From Pirellulales bacterium (lineage in GTDB: Bacteria; Planctomycetota; Planctomycetia; Pirellulales; JADZDJ01): DNA of 41,341 nucleotides. Of this stretch, positions 16,324 to 25,497 are shown in pieces. Numbering within the stretch: position 1 is the stretch's first letter; each line of letters opens with the position of its first letter. Position numbers and translations under genes: made by a program. The notes beneath the pieces are model-generated. The model ran no database searches and was not told where the DNA came from. It saw only the letters and a program-made list of their open reading frames with translations. The stretch spans positions 1 to 41,341 of the forward strand of contig DASRSD010000063.1 of assembly GCA_035656635.1 (NCBI GenBank), given 5' to 3'.

Positions 16324-17160
16324 TCAGTTGTTCTTCGGTGGTTGGGGGTCGGTGCGATCCATGGTTACGCCGACAAGTGCATCGCGATTTGCCTCCGTGC
16401 CCGCCGCCATTTGCCCATCGAGCATTTCTTGGGCATGTTGGATGCGATCTTCAATCGCCCTGGCCTGTGGAACATTCACCCGCGACATCCCGTATAGTGA
16501 ACCCATCCCCAGGGTCGCCACCACAATTCCGACGGCGGCGCAAACGTAACCTGCCCGGCGCTGAGCGGCTTCGCTGGTCCAAATGCCCCAGGTAATTCCG
16601 AACGTCCAAATGCCATTGGCTAGGTGATACACAGCGCACAGCGTGCCCACGGTGTAAATGATCGTCATCAACACGGGACTTAACACAATGGCCGCCGACG
16701 AAGCCGCATGCTCTGCATCAAAGTTTCCGCCCCCCAGGTGCTTTCCCAAGTGATGCATTTGCCACAGGTGAAACACAATGAACGCCGCCACCAACATTCC
16801 GGTGGCGCGCTGCAACGTGTAGCGCACGTTGCTTCCATAAGGATAAGAGCCCACATTCGGCAGGCCGCCGCTGATAATCCAAAACCCGACCAGGGCATGA
16901 AAGCCAATCGGAATAAAAATAAAGCCCCATTCCAAAATGCCGACCATGGTGTCGCCCAGGGCGTGAATTTGGTCGACCTGTTTCTGATACATCGCCGGGC
17001 CGGCCAACACCGAGGCATTCACGGCCAGGTGCATCACCACATACGCACCAATGGGCAGCAATCCGGCCAGCGAAAACAGGCGATAAATCAAAAATTGATG
17101 CCGCGCCAGGAATCCGGGCCCGGACGTTTCTGCCACCGCGGATGGTTTGACGGCCTCCAC
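16324..17160 (-). CDS. sdhC: Succinate dehydrogenase cytochrome b558 subunit
   Basis: A 278-residue membrane anchor of a type B (two-haem, no SdhD) complex II. Five membrane segments are visible: YRLFSLAGLLPIGAYVVMHL, FIFIPIGFHALVGFWIISGG, ATGMLVAAFIVFHLWQMHH, VLMTIIYTVGTLCAVYHLAN and AGYVCAAVGIVVATLGMGSL. Histidines in VVMHLAVN, GFHALVG, VFHLWQMHH and VYHLANG are the likely haem ligands. It is the first gene of sdhCAB; a separate sdhD is not expected for this type. The promoter must lie in the ~500-nt region to the right. Confidence 0.96.
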   Translation of the reverse strand: MEAVKPSAVAETSGPGFLARHQFLIYRLFSLAGLLPIGAYVVMHLAVNASVLAGPAMYQKQVDQIHALGDTMVGILEWGFIFIPIGFHALVGFWIISGGLPNVGSYPYGSNVRYTLQRATGMLVAAFIVFHLWQMHHLGKHLGGGNFDAEHAASSAAIVLSPVLMTIIYTVGTLCAVYHLANGIWTFGITWGIWTSEAAQRRAGYVCAAVGIVVATLGMGSLYGMSRVNVPQARAIEDRIQHAQEMLDGQMAAGTEANRDALVGVTMDRTDPQPPKNN

Positions 17161-17659
17161 GCGAAACTCCCCAAAAGCGGGCGATGCCCCAAGTGAATCA
17201 ACGGCTCAAAACCTGATTTTCGGGCTTAAGTTGCTGGAGCAAAACAACCTGCGAGCCTGATGTAGTATAGAAATCGACGCCCCGGATACAAGGCGAGCCG
17301 TGCGAGTGGCGCGATCGCTGCACGCAGGTGAATTCATGGTTCAAAACGGCGCGTGTGGCACGCGCCAAAAGTTGGGTGGCCCGCTGACTGCGACAGGCTT
17401 GCGACGGGGAGGTGCTGCGGTTGCCAGAGAGGAGCGGCAGTCTCAACAATATCAAATTAAGAATTCGCTGCCCGATTGGCAGCAATTTTTGCCTCTAAAT
17501 GTCATTTCGACGACACCGGAAAGTCCCGATTTGGCCTCCGCCAGGGTCAGTGATTATGCTACAAGTTGGCACCGCATATTTAGTTGTGTCGACAACGCTT
17601 ACGTCAGGTTAGCTGGCGGTTAAATCCTTGGCATTGAAGTTGCGTCAAGTTTTTCCGTT
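17161..17659. other. Divergent intergenic region between sdhC and the CheY-like gene
   Basis: It holds the divergent promoters. No clear boxes or strong hairpins were found, and short open frames here have no family resemblance or ribosome binding site. Confidence 0.55.
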
Positions 17660-18046
17660 ATGTTGATTGAAACCCCATCCATTCTGGTTACCGACGACGA
17701 TTCCGCGTTTCGGGAAACGGTGCGCGAAATGCTTGAGCCGCGCGGCTTCCGCATGCTCACCGCGGGCGACGGAGAGGAAGCGCTGAAAATAGTCAGCCGC
17801 GAGCCAATTCATTTGCTGCTGCTGGACATGCACATGCCGCGGCTCACCGGGTTGGAAACGGTGCAGCGCATCCGCCAAATTCGTTGGCAATTGCCATGCG
17901 TGTTGCTGTCGGCGGCGCTGGATGAAACGATCGTTCAACAGGCCCGGCAGGCCGACGTGTTCTCGATTCTGCCCAAGCCGGTCAGCCGGTGTGATATTAC
18001 GAACACGGTCGATCAGGTGTTCCGCCATATTTATGGCTGGCCTTGA
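17660..18046 (+). CDS. Single-domain response regulator (CheY-like receiver)
   Basis: A 128-residue receiver domain with no output domain. The acidic pocket is in ILVTDDDSAF (~8-17), the phosphoacceptor Asp in LLLLDMHMPRLTG (~54-66), the conserved Ser in VLLSAAL and the Lys in ILPKPVS. It would be phosphorylated by an unlinked histidine kinase and act by protein-protein contact. No Shine-Dalgarno sequence is seen. The next gene, about 590 nt away, also carries a receiver domain and could be a partner, but they are not close enough to call an operon. Confidence 0.93.
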   Translation: MLIETPSILVTDDDSAFRETVREMLEPRGFRMLTAGDGEEALKIVSREPIHLLLLDMHMPRLTGLETVQRIRQIRWQLPCVLLSAALDETIVQQARQADVFSILPKPVSRCDITNTVDQVFRHIYGWP

Positions 18047-18633
18047 AATGCTGGATACAGCAAAAAATTTCCCGCTGACCTTGAAACCAATCGGACGAAC
18101 ACATTACCTTAAAGCACAGCATTCCTTCGATTCCAAGCAGCGACTGCTAGTTTCCCCACCACGCATTTGCGGTTTCGAGCCACGAATCCGCTCTCTCGAT
18201 GCCCAAATTCAACCTTGTTTCGACACCTGCAGTAAAAAAATCCACCGGCTAAGCACGCCTTCGGCCCGACAGATCCAAGTAGCGCTGCACTCCGTATCAG
18301 AAATAACGGCGGTAGCGACTAATCGGAAAAACACGCCGCGCGTCGTCTCGGGGGAACCAACGACGATTATTTTTTCTCGATTCGGCGCAATCGATTGCCG
18401 CACGAACTCAGGCGACGAATATGACGAGCAATCCGGCAATGCTGGCTTTAAGATTATTTTTATGGCGGAAGCCAGTGAAAGTTAGGTAAACCGTACCATG
18501 CGGTCAATGAACGAAATGTCCCTGTCCGATGCAACTATGAGGCGGCACAACCGGCGGCGTGCGGTTGTTCGGCCCCAAAACCACTCCTATAATAACGTGG
18601 TGAATTAGCGGTCCCCCCTGGGAGCAGGCAAGC
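18047..18633. other. Intergenic region, no gene seen
   Basis: About 590 nt without a supportable gene. A plus-strand open frame (17922-18485) overlaps the response regulator and has no protein-like composition. The final 15 nt hold GGGAG (18620-18624), the ribosome binding site of the next gene. Confidence 0.55.
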
Positions 18634-20337
18634 TTGACGGCTAAACCGAAAATTCTGGTTGTCCGCGATTCGGCGGAAAAAGACGCTCCGCTCCCCTTCC
18701 AGGCTGAGGGGTACGAGGTGGAGCAGGTTCGCAGTCCGCTGCGGGCCTTGGCACGCATGGTGCATGAGCAGTATGCCGGCATTTTTGTTTCGGCCGGACA
18801 TATTGGCGAAGCCATCCGGATGGGGAAGCTCTTACAGAACGAGCGGATTTTGGAGGGCATGCCCGACGGCATTGTCTTATTGGGGACCGACAACACGATC
18901 ATTTGGGGCAATGGCCGGCTGGGCGAATGGACCGGCAAAGAAGTTGTCAGCGGGCAGAATTTTTACTCGGTGCTGAATAGCCCGGAAATTTTGGGGCCCG
19001 ATTTTTGCCCCTTCCACACGGCGCTGACAACCGGCAAAGCCAGCAGCAGCGTGCTGCGTTCCGGCGAGAATCAATATTATCACGTGCATGCCGCGCCGAT
19101 CAGCGAGGGAAGCAAATCGCCCGAGCATTTAATTGTCACCGTGCACGACGTGACGAAGGAAGTCTTGCAGCAGCAAAAGCTCGCGGCGATTCATCAGGCG
19201 GGGCAGGAGCTTTCCGACTTGACGGCCGAAGAGCTGTCGCACATGTCGATCGACGAGCGCATCAAGCTGTTAAAATCGAATATTTTGCATTACACCAAAG
19301 ATTTGCTGCACTTCGACGTCGTGGAAATTCGCCTGCTGGATCAAAAAACCAATCGCCTGGAGCCGTTGTTGGCCCTAGGCATGGAGCCGGAAGCAGCCCA
19401 ACGCGTGTTGTGCGCCTTGCCGCAAAATAACGGCGTGACCGGTTATGTGGCCGCGAACGGAAAAAGTTATTTGTGCGATGACACGACCGAAGACCCCCTG
19501 TATTTGCAAGGGTGTAAAGGGGGGCGCAGCTCGTTGACGGTGCCGTTGGTCTTGCACGACCAGGTCATCGGCACCTTCAACGTGGAAAGCCCCGAGCCCC
19601 ACGCGTTCAGCGAAAGCGACTTGCAGTTTTTGGAAATCTTCAGCCGTGACGTGGCCGCCGCTTTGAATACGCTGGAGCTGCTGGCGGTGCAAAAAGTAAA
19701 TGCCGCGCAGGAAAGCGTGGAGGCCATTCACGGCGCCGTGGCCTTGCCGGTGGATGAAATCCTGAACGATGCGGTCAACGTCATGCAGCGCTACATTGGC
19801 CACGATGCCGCCGTGGTGGAGCGCTTGCAGCGCATTCTTCGCCACGCCCGCGACATCAAGCAAGTCATCCAAAAAATCGGGCAATCGATGGCGCCGGTCA
19901 AGGCGCTGGCGCCCGATCAAGACACGACCCAGCGCCCGGCGCTGAAAAACCGCCGCATTTTAGTGGTCGATGCGGACGAAAAAGTACGCAGCGCCGCCCA
20001 CAACCTGCTGGAGCGGTATGGCTGCATCGTGGAAACCGCCCACGATGGCGCGGAGGCCGTGTGCATGGTTCGCAATATGCTGCGCGAAGACGCGTACGAT
20101 GTCATCATTGCCGATCGCGACTTGCCCGACATGACCGGCTATGGGTTATTGCTGGAGCTGCAAAAAGTGATCGATCCCGTGCCGTTGGTCTTGATGGCAG
20201 AGTACGGGTACGATCGGAACCACACCATCGTGAAAGCCCGGCAGGCCGGGGTGGAGCTGGTGTTATACAAGCCGTTTTTATTGGATCAATTGCTGACTAC
20301 GCTCGAAAAAGCGGTTTCGAAAAAGGAATTGGTGTAA
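18634..20337 (+). CDS. Multidomain signalling protein: degenerate receiver, PAS, GAF, C-terminal receiver
   Basis: A 567-residue protein starting with TTG (GGGAG 9 nt upstream). Residues ~5-60 look like a receiver (KILVVRDSAEK) whose phosphoacceptor strand is degenerate (AGIFVSAGHI, no Asp). Residues ~70-180 form a PAS domain (ILEGMPDGIVLLGTDNTIIW, then HLIVTVHDVT). Residues ~210-365 form a GAF domain (LLHFDVVEIRLLDQKTNRLE, VIGTFNVESPEPHAFSESD). Residues ~375-420 are a helix resembling a dimerisation segment without a recognisable phospho-histidine box, and there is no ATPase domain. Residues ~440-560 form an intact receiver (ILVVDADEK, VIIADRDLPDMTGYG, VLYKPF). It probably receives a phosphate from another kinase while sensing a ligand or redox state. 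Confidence 0.9.
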   Translation: MTAKPKILVVRDSAEKDAPLPFQAEGYEVEQVRSPLRALARMVHEQYAGIFVSAGHIGEAIRMGKLLQNERILEGMPDGIVLLGTDNTIIWGNGRLGEWTGKEVVSGQNFYSVLNSPEILGPDFCPFHTALTTGKASSSVLRSGENQYYHVHAAPISEGSKSPEHLIVTVHDVTKEVLQQQKLAAIHQAGQELSDLTAEELSHMSIDERIKLLKSNILHYTKDLLHFDVVEIRLLDQKTNRLEPLLALGMEPEAAQRVLCALPQNNGVTGYVAANGKSYLCDDTTEDPLYLQGCKGGRSSLTVPLVLHDQVIGTFNVESPEPHAFSESDLQFLEIFSRDVAAALNTLELLAVQKVNAAQESVEAIHGAVALPVDEILNDAVNVMQRYIGHDAAVVERLQRILRHARDIKQVIQKIGQSMAPVKALAPDQDTTQRPALKNRRILVVDADEKVRSAAHNLLERYGCIVETAHDGAEAVCMVRNMLREDAYDVIIADRDLPDMTGYGLLLELQKVIDPVPLVLMAEYGYDRNHTIVKARQAGVELVLYKPFLLDQLLTTLEKAVSKKELV

Positions 20338-20431
20338 GCTCCGGCGGCCTCGCGCAGCAAGCGCCAACCGGGCTGTGGCATTCATTGCGTCCAGTTGCGG
20401 ACGCCTCGACTAATTAACGTCGCCGCGTCCC

Positions 20432-21616
20432 ATGCTTGTTGTCACTTTCGCGCTGGTTCTGCTTGCACTGTTAGGCCATGCCGCGCTGTGGATCGGCTTT
20501 GTCAACCGCGCCCATGCAGTGGGTTTTTCGCGCGGCGTGACCAAATTGTTTTCCGCCATCGGATATGCGCTGCTGGTGTTACCCCCTGTGGCGGCATGTT
20601 GGGCATGGGCCAAATCTGGCGAAGCGTGGGAGCAGTTGCCGTCGTGGGTGAAGGGTGAGCCAGGATTGGCAATTTACCTGCTGCTGTGCTGGGCTGTGGC
20701 TTTGATCATCATTGGGTTATGGATTCGCCGCTACTGGCTAACGGCAAAATTACCGGCGGTTCGCAGCTGGCAAGTCACCGTGGTCGATGTGGCTGCAAAA
20801 CTGGGGCACAAGCCATTGCACGGGTGGCGGCCCCGGCTGCTTTCATTCGTGCCGGGCAACCAGCTGTTGCAATTGGCGGTGGAGCAGCGGGAGTTTGTGC
20901 TGGAGCGGCTTCCGGCGGCGCTAGATGGCCTGTCGATTACGCATCTTTCCGATTTGCATTTTACCGGCCACGTGGGCAGGGAGTTTTTTCAGGAAGTGAT
21001 CGCGCAAGCCAATGCTTTGCGATCGGACTTGATTGCCATTACCGGCGATATTCTGGACGACATCCGCTTAGTGGATTGGATTCCGAAAATTCTTTCCGAC
21101 TTGGCCGCGCCGCTGGGAACTTATTTCGTACTCGGCAATCACGACGAATTCACTCGCGACGCTCCTAAAGTGCGGCAGGCTCTGGTCGCGGCCGGCTTAG
21201 TGGATGTGGGCAATCAGTGGCGCCACTTGGAAGCGGCCGGGGTAGAAATTATTCTGGCCGGCAACGAAGTGCCTTGGTTTCGGCCCGCGCCCGATTTGCG
21301 GCAATGCCCGTCGCGAACTTCCGAACATCCGCAACTGCGTTTGCTCCTGGCGCACACGCCCGATCAGCTTGGCTGGGCTCGCCGGTACGAGTTCGATTTA
21401 ATGCTCGCCGGCCACGTGCACGGCGGCCAAGTTCGCTTTCCGCTAGTGGGCCCAGTTCTAGCGCCCAGTTGGCACGGCGTGAAATATGCCAGCGGCACGT
21501 TTTACGCAGCTTCCACGTTGATGCACGTCAGCCGCGGCATTTCTTCCGAATTGCCCTTGCGCATTAACTGCCGCCCGGAATTGACAAAAATTGTGCTGCG
21601 CGCGATGAATGGTTAA
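20432..21616 (+). CDS. Membrane-anchored calcineurin-like metallophosphoesterase
   Basis: A 394-residue protein with three N-terminal hydrophobic segments (VVTFALVLLALLGHAALWIG; IGYALLVLPPVAACWAWA; LAIYLLLCWAVALIIIGLWI). A catalytic domain follows from about residue 165 with the dimetal motifs THLSDLHF, AITGDILDD, LGNHDE, LLLAHTPDQ and AGHVHGGQVRFP in the correct order. This layout matches YkuE/YaeI-type phosphodiesterases, some of which act on lipid substrates at the membrane. The substrate here is unknown. A stable palindrome follows the stop (21638-21662). Confidence 0.92.
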   Translation: MLVVTFALVLLALLGHAALWIGFVNRAHAVGFSRGVTKLFSAIGYALLVLPPVAACWAWAKSGEAWEQLPSWVKGEPGLAIYLLLCWAVALIIIGLWIRRYWLTAKLPAVRSWQVTVVDVAAKLGHKPLHGWRPRLLSFVPGNQLLQLAVEQREFVLERLPAALDGLSITHLSDLHFTGHVGREFFQEVIAQANALRSDLIAITGDILDDIRLVDWIPKILSDLAAPLGTYFVLGNHDEFTRDAPKVRQALVAAGLVDVGNQWRHLEAAGVEIILAGNEVPWFRPAPDLRQCPSRTSEHPQLRLLLAHTPDQLGWARRYEFDLMLAGHVHGGQVRFPLVGPVLAPSWHGVKYASGTFYAASTLMHVSRGISSELPLRINCRPELTKIVLRAMNG

Positions 21617-21637
21617 GGCTGCAGCATGCGCTGGCGG

Positions 21638-21662
21638 GTTTTCGCTCCGCGTGAGCGAAAAC
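21638..21662. terminator. Hairpin, possible terminator after the phosphoesterase gene
   Basis: Perfect 10-bp inverted repeat GTTTTCGCTC/GAGCGAAAAC with a 5-nt loop, 22 nt after the stop. The T-rich left arm and A-rich right arm mean a T-run follows on the minus strand rather than on the plus strand, so plus-strand termination is only possible. Confidence 0.45.
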
Positions 21663-21835
21663 TACGGCATTTTGCTCGAAAAGATCGAATTCGCACTAGT
21701 GTTTGCCCCTATGCTATCACCTAGTTTCAAGTTCCTGTCGGCGGGTGGTTTCGCTATATTTCGGTTTGGCAGGCGAATACCTAGTATCGCCGCTATTCCT
21801 ACCGCCGTTGCCTCCCCATTTGAATCTGCATTTTT

Positions 21836-23464
21836 ATGAGCCAATCCCCAACGGTCAGCAAGAAATCGAATGCCCAATCGAGCTCCGCCGACGCCAACTG
21901 GGCTCGCACGCTGAGGGAGACTGTAGAATCGGTGGCGATTGCCTTCATTCTGGCGTTCATGTTTCGCACGTTTGAGGCGGAGGCGTTTGTCATTCCCACC
22001 GGCTCCATGGCCCCCACGCTGCAAGGCCGGCATAAAGATATTGTCTGCCCACAATGCGGCTACGAGTATCGCACGGGGGCCAGCGAAGAGGTTGATCGAG
22101 ACAGCAGCGCTCCCAAAACAAACTGCCGCATGAAGTCGGCCACTTGCCCGATGTGCCGCTACACGGTGGATGTTGACGATCCGAAAGATCGGGACGAATT
22201 TCCGTCGTACAATGGCGACCGAATTATCGTCAATAAATTCGCGTACGACATTTTCGAGCCGCAGCGTTGGGACGTGGTGGTGTTCAAGTATCCGGAAAAC
22301 GCAAAAGAAAACTACATCAAGCGGCTGATCGGGCTACCCAACGAACGCATTCAGCTCGAGCACGGCGATGTATACACTGCCCCGTTGGACAGCAAAGATT
22401 TTCAAATTGCCCGTAAGTCGTCGGAAAAACTGCGGTCGATCATGCAGCCAGTCTACGACAACGATTATGTGCTGCCGCGTCTCATTCAAGCCGGCATGCC
22501 GCCGCGTTGGCAACCGTGGGCAGCGCCAACCACCAGCAGCCCATGGAAGACGAGCGAAGATTTCAAGTCGTTCCAAACCGACGGCTCGACGCCGGGACGC
22601 GCCTGGCTGCGCTATGAGCACATTTTGCCGAGCGATACGATTTGGGACGATGTCATTGCTGGCAAGCCGTTCCGGGTGCCAGCGCCGGGCTTGATCAGAG
22701 ATTTTTACGCCTACAACGATGGCGATTTTCCAGATCGTTGCGATTCGCGCGGCCCCGAGCCTGTTTGGGTGGGCGATATTGCCGTGGAATGCACTTTGAC
22801 GGCGAAAAATGCGGCCGGCGACCTGACTTTGGAGTTGGTAAAAGGCGGCCGGCAGTTTCAATGCCATATCGATTTGGCCACCGGCGAGGCCAAGCTTTCG
22901 ATTTCCGGCAAGGCCGATTTCACCCCAACAGCAAGCACTGCGGTTCGCGGTCCGGGAACCTATACGCTGCGCTTCTCAAATGTTGACGAGCAATTACTGC
23001 TGTGGGTGAACGATACGCTGGTCGAATTCAACGCGCCGACAACCTATCCGTCGCTGAATAATTATGAAGCGGTCCAATCGCGTCCCGTGCCAGGTTCCGA
23101 AGAACCCACGGATTTATCTCCCGTAGGCATTGCGGCCGAAGGGGACACGGCGGTCGAAATTAGCCATTTAAAGATTCGCCGCGACGTGTATTATTTGTCG
23201 CGGGACGATAACGCCTACCGCGGCGGTCCAATTCGTTCTTCCATCGATTTGCAAGCCGATCAGTTCTTTATGCTGGGCGATAACAGCCCCAAGAGCAGCG
23301 ATGGTCGATTCTGGCCATCGCAAAACTATGTTGACCGTCGCCTGCTGATTGGCAAGGCATTGCTTATTTACTGGCCGCATTCGTTCAACTATGTGGGCAT
23401 TGCGGATCACAAAATACCGTTCCCATTCTGGCCGAATTTTAGCCGCATGAGATTTGTGCACTAA
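21836..23464 (+). CDS. lepB: Signal peptidase I with zinc-ribbon and large beta-sandwich insertion
   Basis: A 542-residue type I (S26) signal peptidase. One N-terminal membrane helix (SVAIAFILAFMFRTF, ~32-46) precedes the catalytic Ser57 in VIPTGSMAPTL. Lys162 in YIKRLIGLPNERIQ is the general base. The C-terminal box FMLGDNSPKSSDGRFW is at ~478-493. Two insertions are unusual. First, between Ser and Lys there are Cys pairs CPQC (71-74) and CPMC (104-107), a zinc-ribbon pattern. Second, residues ~180-470 contain a LamG/DUF1080-like segment (WVGDIAVECTLTAKN, GPGTYTLRF, LLLWVNDTLVEF). Typical bacterial LepB proteins have 180-330 residues. lptB follows 77 nt downstream. Confidence 0.95.
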   Translation: MSQSPTVSKKSNAQSSSADANWARTLRETVESVAIAFILAFMFRTFEAEAFVIPTGSMAPTLQGRHKDIVCPQCGYEYRTGASEEVDRDSSAPKTNCRMKSATCPMCRYTVDVDDPKDRDEFPSYNGDRIIVNKFAYDIFEPQRWDVVVFKYPENAKENYIKRLIGLPNERIQLEHGDVYTAPLDSKDFQIARKSSEKLRSIMQPVYDNDYVLPRLIQAGMPPRWQPWAAPTTSSPWKTSEDFKSFQTDGSTPGRAWLRYEHILPSDTIWDDVIAGKPFRVPAPGLIRDFYAYNDGDFPDRCDSRGPEPVWVGDIAVECTLTAKNAAGDLTLELVKGGRQFQCHIDLATGEAKLSISGKADFTPTASTAVRGPGTYTLRFSNVDEQLLLWVNDTLVEFNAPTTYPSLNNYEAVQSRPVPGSEEPTDLSPVGIAAEGDTAVEISHLKIRRDVYYLSRDDNAYRGGPIRSSIDLQADQFFMLGDNSPKSSDGRFWPSQNYVDRRLLIGKALLIYWPHSFNYVGIADHKIPFPFWPNFSRMRFVH

Positions 23465-23481
23465 ACATCGCAGGCGGCTGG

Positions 23482-23503
23482 CAGCAGGCAGCCCTGCCTG
23501 CTG
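23482..23503. terminator. Perfect hairpin between lepB and lptB
   Basis: CAGCAGGCAG/CTGCCTGCTG (10 bp, 2-nt centre) lies 18 nt after the lepB stop. There is no T-run, so it may be a REP-like or attenuating structure rather than an intrinsic terminator. Confidence 0.4.
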
Positions 23504-23541
23504 TCGGCCATCTGCTGCCCGCTCTGAAAAGGATTGTTTTG

Positions 23542-24279
23542 ATGCCGCTTTTGGAAGTTGCTGGCCTGGTGAAAATCTACGGATCGCGCCGAGTGGTGGA
23601 CGGCGTGGATTTCGAGGTTGATGCGGGCGAAATCGTCGGGCTATTGGGTCCCAACGGAGCGGGAAAAACCACCAGCTTTCGCATGGCCTGCGGGATTATC
23701 GAGCCCGATGCTGGGAAAGTCATGCTCGGCGGCCGCGATGTCACCAACTGGCCCATGTTCCTGCGGGCGCGCGATGGCGGCATGGGCTATTTGGCCCAAG
23801 AGCAAAGCGTGTTTCGGAAGTTATCGGTCGAAAGCAATTTATTGGCCGTGATGGAAATGCTCGGGATGAATCGGCCGACGCGCAAAAAGCTTTGCGAAAG
23901 CTTGCTGGAGCAATTCGACATCAAGCACATTCGCAAATCGAAAGCGATGTTAATTTCCGGAGGCGAAAAGCGGCGATTGGAAATCGCTCGCTGCTTGATT
24001 TCGGAGCCGAAAATCATTCTCCTGGACGAGCCGTTCACCGGGATTGATCCGGTGACCATTAACAGCATTCAAAAAATCATTCGGCGGCTGCGTGACGAGG
24101 GCATCGCCATTTTGATTACCGACCACCGCGAGCGCGAAACCTTGGCCATTACCGACCGCAGCTACGTCATTCGCAGCGGAAAAGTTCTGTGCCATGGCAC
24201 TGCCGAGGAAGTGCTCAATCACCCGGACGCCAAAAAATATTATTTTGGCGAGGGTCCGACGCTGGGCGCCGTGGCTTGA
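23542..24279 (+). CDS. lptB: LPS export ABC transporter ATP-binding protein
   Basis: A 245-residue cytoplasmic ATPase of the LptB2FGC lipopolysaccharide extractor. Walker A is GPNGAGKTT (~36-44), the Q-loop is in YLAQEQSVFRKL, the signature is ISGGEKRRLEIARCL, Walker B is IILLDEPFTGIDP and the switch His is in ITDHRE. The YLAQEQSVFRKLSVE segment and the DEPFTGIDP motif are characteristic of LptB rather than amino-acid transporters. Chosen start is the ATG at 23542 after AAAAGGA (a TTG just upstream is less likely). Its presence agrees with an LPS-type outer membrane in planctomycetes. Confidence 0.95.
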   Translation: MPLLEVAGLVKIYGSRRVVDGVDFEVDAGEIVGLLGPNGAGKTTSFRMACGIIEPDAGKVMLGGRDVTNWPMFLRARDGGMGYLAQEQSVFRKLSVESNLLAVMEMLGMNRPTRKKLCESLLEQFDIKHIRKSKAMLISGGEKRRLEIARCLISEPKIILLDEPFTGIDPVTINSIQKIIRRLRDEGIAILITDHRERETLAITDRSYVIRSGKVLCHGTAEEVLNHPDAKKYYFGEGPTLGAVA

Positions 24280-24364
24280 ATGCACGTGCTGGCGGAAGCC
24301 TGCCGCCGCGTGTAAGATCATGGAGAACCTAATGCTCCAGCGCCCTGCCTAATTCCAGTGCCGC

Positions 24365-24769
24365 ATGTCCTTCGCCACGCACCATCACTGGCCCGACGCA
24401 CTCGATTTGGCAGCCACTTGCCTGCTGTTGGGCGGGCTGCTGGCGCTGACGTTGTCCGGACATGTGCTCCTGGTCCTCGATGTGCGCGTGTGGCTGCGTA
24501 CGTTCCGCCGGGCGCTGATTGTCGTGACCAATCATTTGCCCACGATTCCGCATTGGGCGCGGATGCAAACTCCGCGCTGCTTGACGGCGCTAGGCTTGAG
24601 GCTTCCCTGCGACGAAGAACAGCTGATGCGCACCTATCGTCAGCAGGTGAAGCAATTGCATCCGGACCGGGGGGGCGATCGCAAGCGCTTCATGCGGCTG
24701 CAGGCGAATTTTGAAGAAGCGCTGGCATTTCTCCGCAATCAGGCCGGAGAAAGCGTGACCCTGGGTTAG
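24365..24769 (+). CDS. Membrane-anchored J-domain protein
   Basis: A 134-residue protein. An N-terminal hydrophobic segment (LAATCLLLGGLLALTLSGHVLLVL, ~15-38) is followed by a basic stretch and a C-terminal J-like domain (~70-125) with LGLRLPCDEEQLMRTYRQQ, then the HPD tripeptide in QLHPDRGGD and a helix RLQANFEEALAFLR. The HPD motif is what stimulates DnaK ATPase activity in this family, so it could recruit DnaK to the membrane. It lies 85 nt behind lptB on the same strand and may be co-transcribed. The J-domain is short but has the diagnostic elements. Confidence 0.85.
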   Translation: MSFATHHHWPDALDLAATCLLLGGLLALTLSGHVLLVLDVRVWLRTFRRALIVVTNHLPTIPHWARMQTPRCLTALGLRLPCDEEQLMRTYRQQVKQLHPDRGGDRKRFMRLQANFEEALAFLRNQAGESVTLG

Positions 24770-25114
24770 CGCGCATCCCAAGCAGTGCCACATCACACTC
24801 CCGTGGCCGCGAATGTTCTCCAAGGAACGAATTTGCCGGCTGTAGCGGAGAGCGGATAATTCGGCCAGCGCGACCATCGGGGATATGACATTCCGCTTGT
24901 GTCGCGCAAATGCCGTGTAGCGGTCGCTGGGAAATGCTTGCCTTGCGGCGTGCTAGCATCCGATAGATTCGCATGCCACGGCGAGCAGTCGTCGTGATTT
25001 TGCTTTTGGGGTCAAGGATGGCCTGTCGTAGACAGCCACCGACGTCGCCGGCCAAGGTCGAAGGCCGCGGATCCGTCGCATCATCCCAGACAACCACTAA
25101 GCAGGTTCCCGACG
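24770..25114. other. Intergenic region, no gene seen
   Basis: About 345 nt. Open frames on both strands show no family features. No strong hairpin with a T-run. It must contain the promoter of the gene at 25115. Confidence 0.5.
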
Positions 25115-25411
25115 ATGGCCAAAGACACGTTCCGCGTGGTGACTCGTGGTCCGGACGGTAAAATTCGCATGCGTGATTACGACGCCCCCGATTCGCTGTT
25201 GCGCGTGCATACTCAAATTGGCGTCGACGATTGCAGCACCGATCTCGATTTACGCGGGCTGCCCGTGTTCCGGGGCCTGATTGGTCCCATGCCCGAGGGC
25301 AAGAACATCATTCGTTATGAATCGCCCGAGGTGTTTGAAACGCTCACCAAAGAGTGGAGCGCTGTCAAAACGGGCCGCCGCCGCCGCCGCGCGAACGCGG
25401 ACGAATGCTAA
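25115..25411 (+). CDS. Small conserved-looking protein of unknown function
   Basis: A 98-residue soluble protein starting MAKDTFRVVTRGPDGKIRMR. The body has a mixed beta/alpha appearance (DLDLRGLPVFRGLIGPMPEG, IIRYESPEVFETLTKEWSAV) and it ends in a basic tail (KTGRRRRRANADEC). No signal peptide and no recognised domain. It is convergent with the exported protein gene at 25498 and shares a 13-bp palindromic terminator-like hairpin with it. Coding status is supported by composition and by a neat fit between flanking signals; function is unknown. Confidence 0.7.
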   Translation: MAKDTFRVVTRGPDGKIRMRDYDAPDSLLRVHTQIGVDDCSTDLDLRGLPVFRGLIGPMPEGKNIIRYESPEVFETLTKEWSAVKTGRRRRRANADEC

Positions 25412-25433
25412 CATATTCCGTGCAATAATTCCC

Positions 25434-25459
25434 GCAATTCCCGCCGCGGCGGGAATTGC
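25434..25459. terminator. Bidirectional hairpin between convergent genes
   Basis: A perfect 13-bp palindrome (GCAATTCCCGCCG and its complement) lies 22 nt after the plus-strand stop and 38 nt from the minus-strand stop. Strong stem in the expected place for a shared terminator; T-runs are poor in both directions. Confidence 0.6.
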
Positions 25460-25497
25460 AGTTGCTTCTGCAGTGGAATGTGCCGTGGCTTCGATCT

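Noticed and set aside
17300-17623. A 107-codon plus-strand frame
   Set aside because: No ribosome binding site, no family resemblance; located in the divergent promoter region of sdhCAB.
17922-18485. A 187-codon plus-strand frame
   Set aside because: Overlaps the response regulator gene and lacks protein-like composition.
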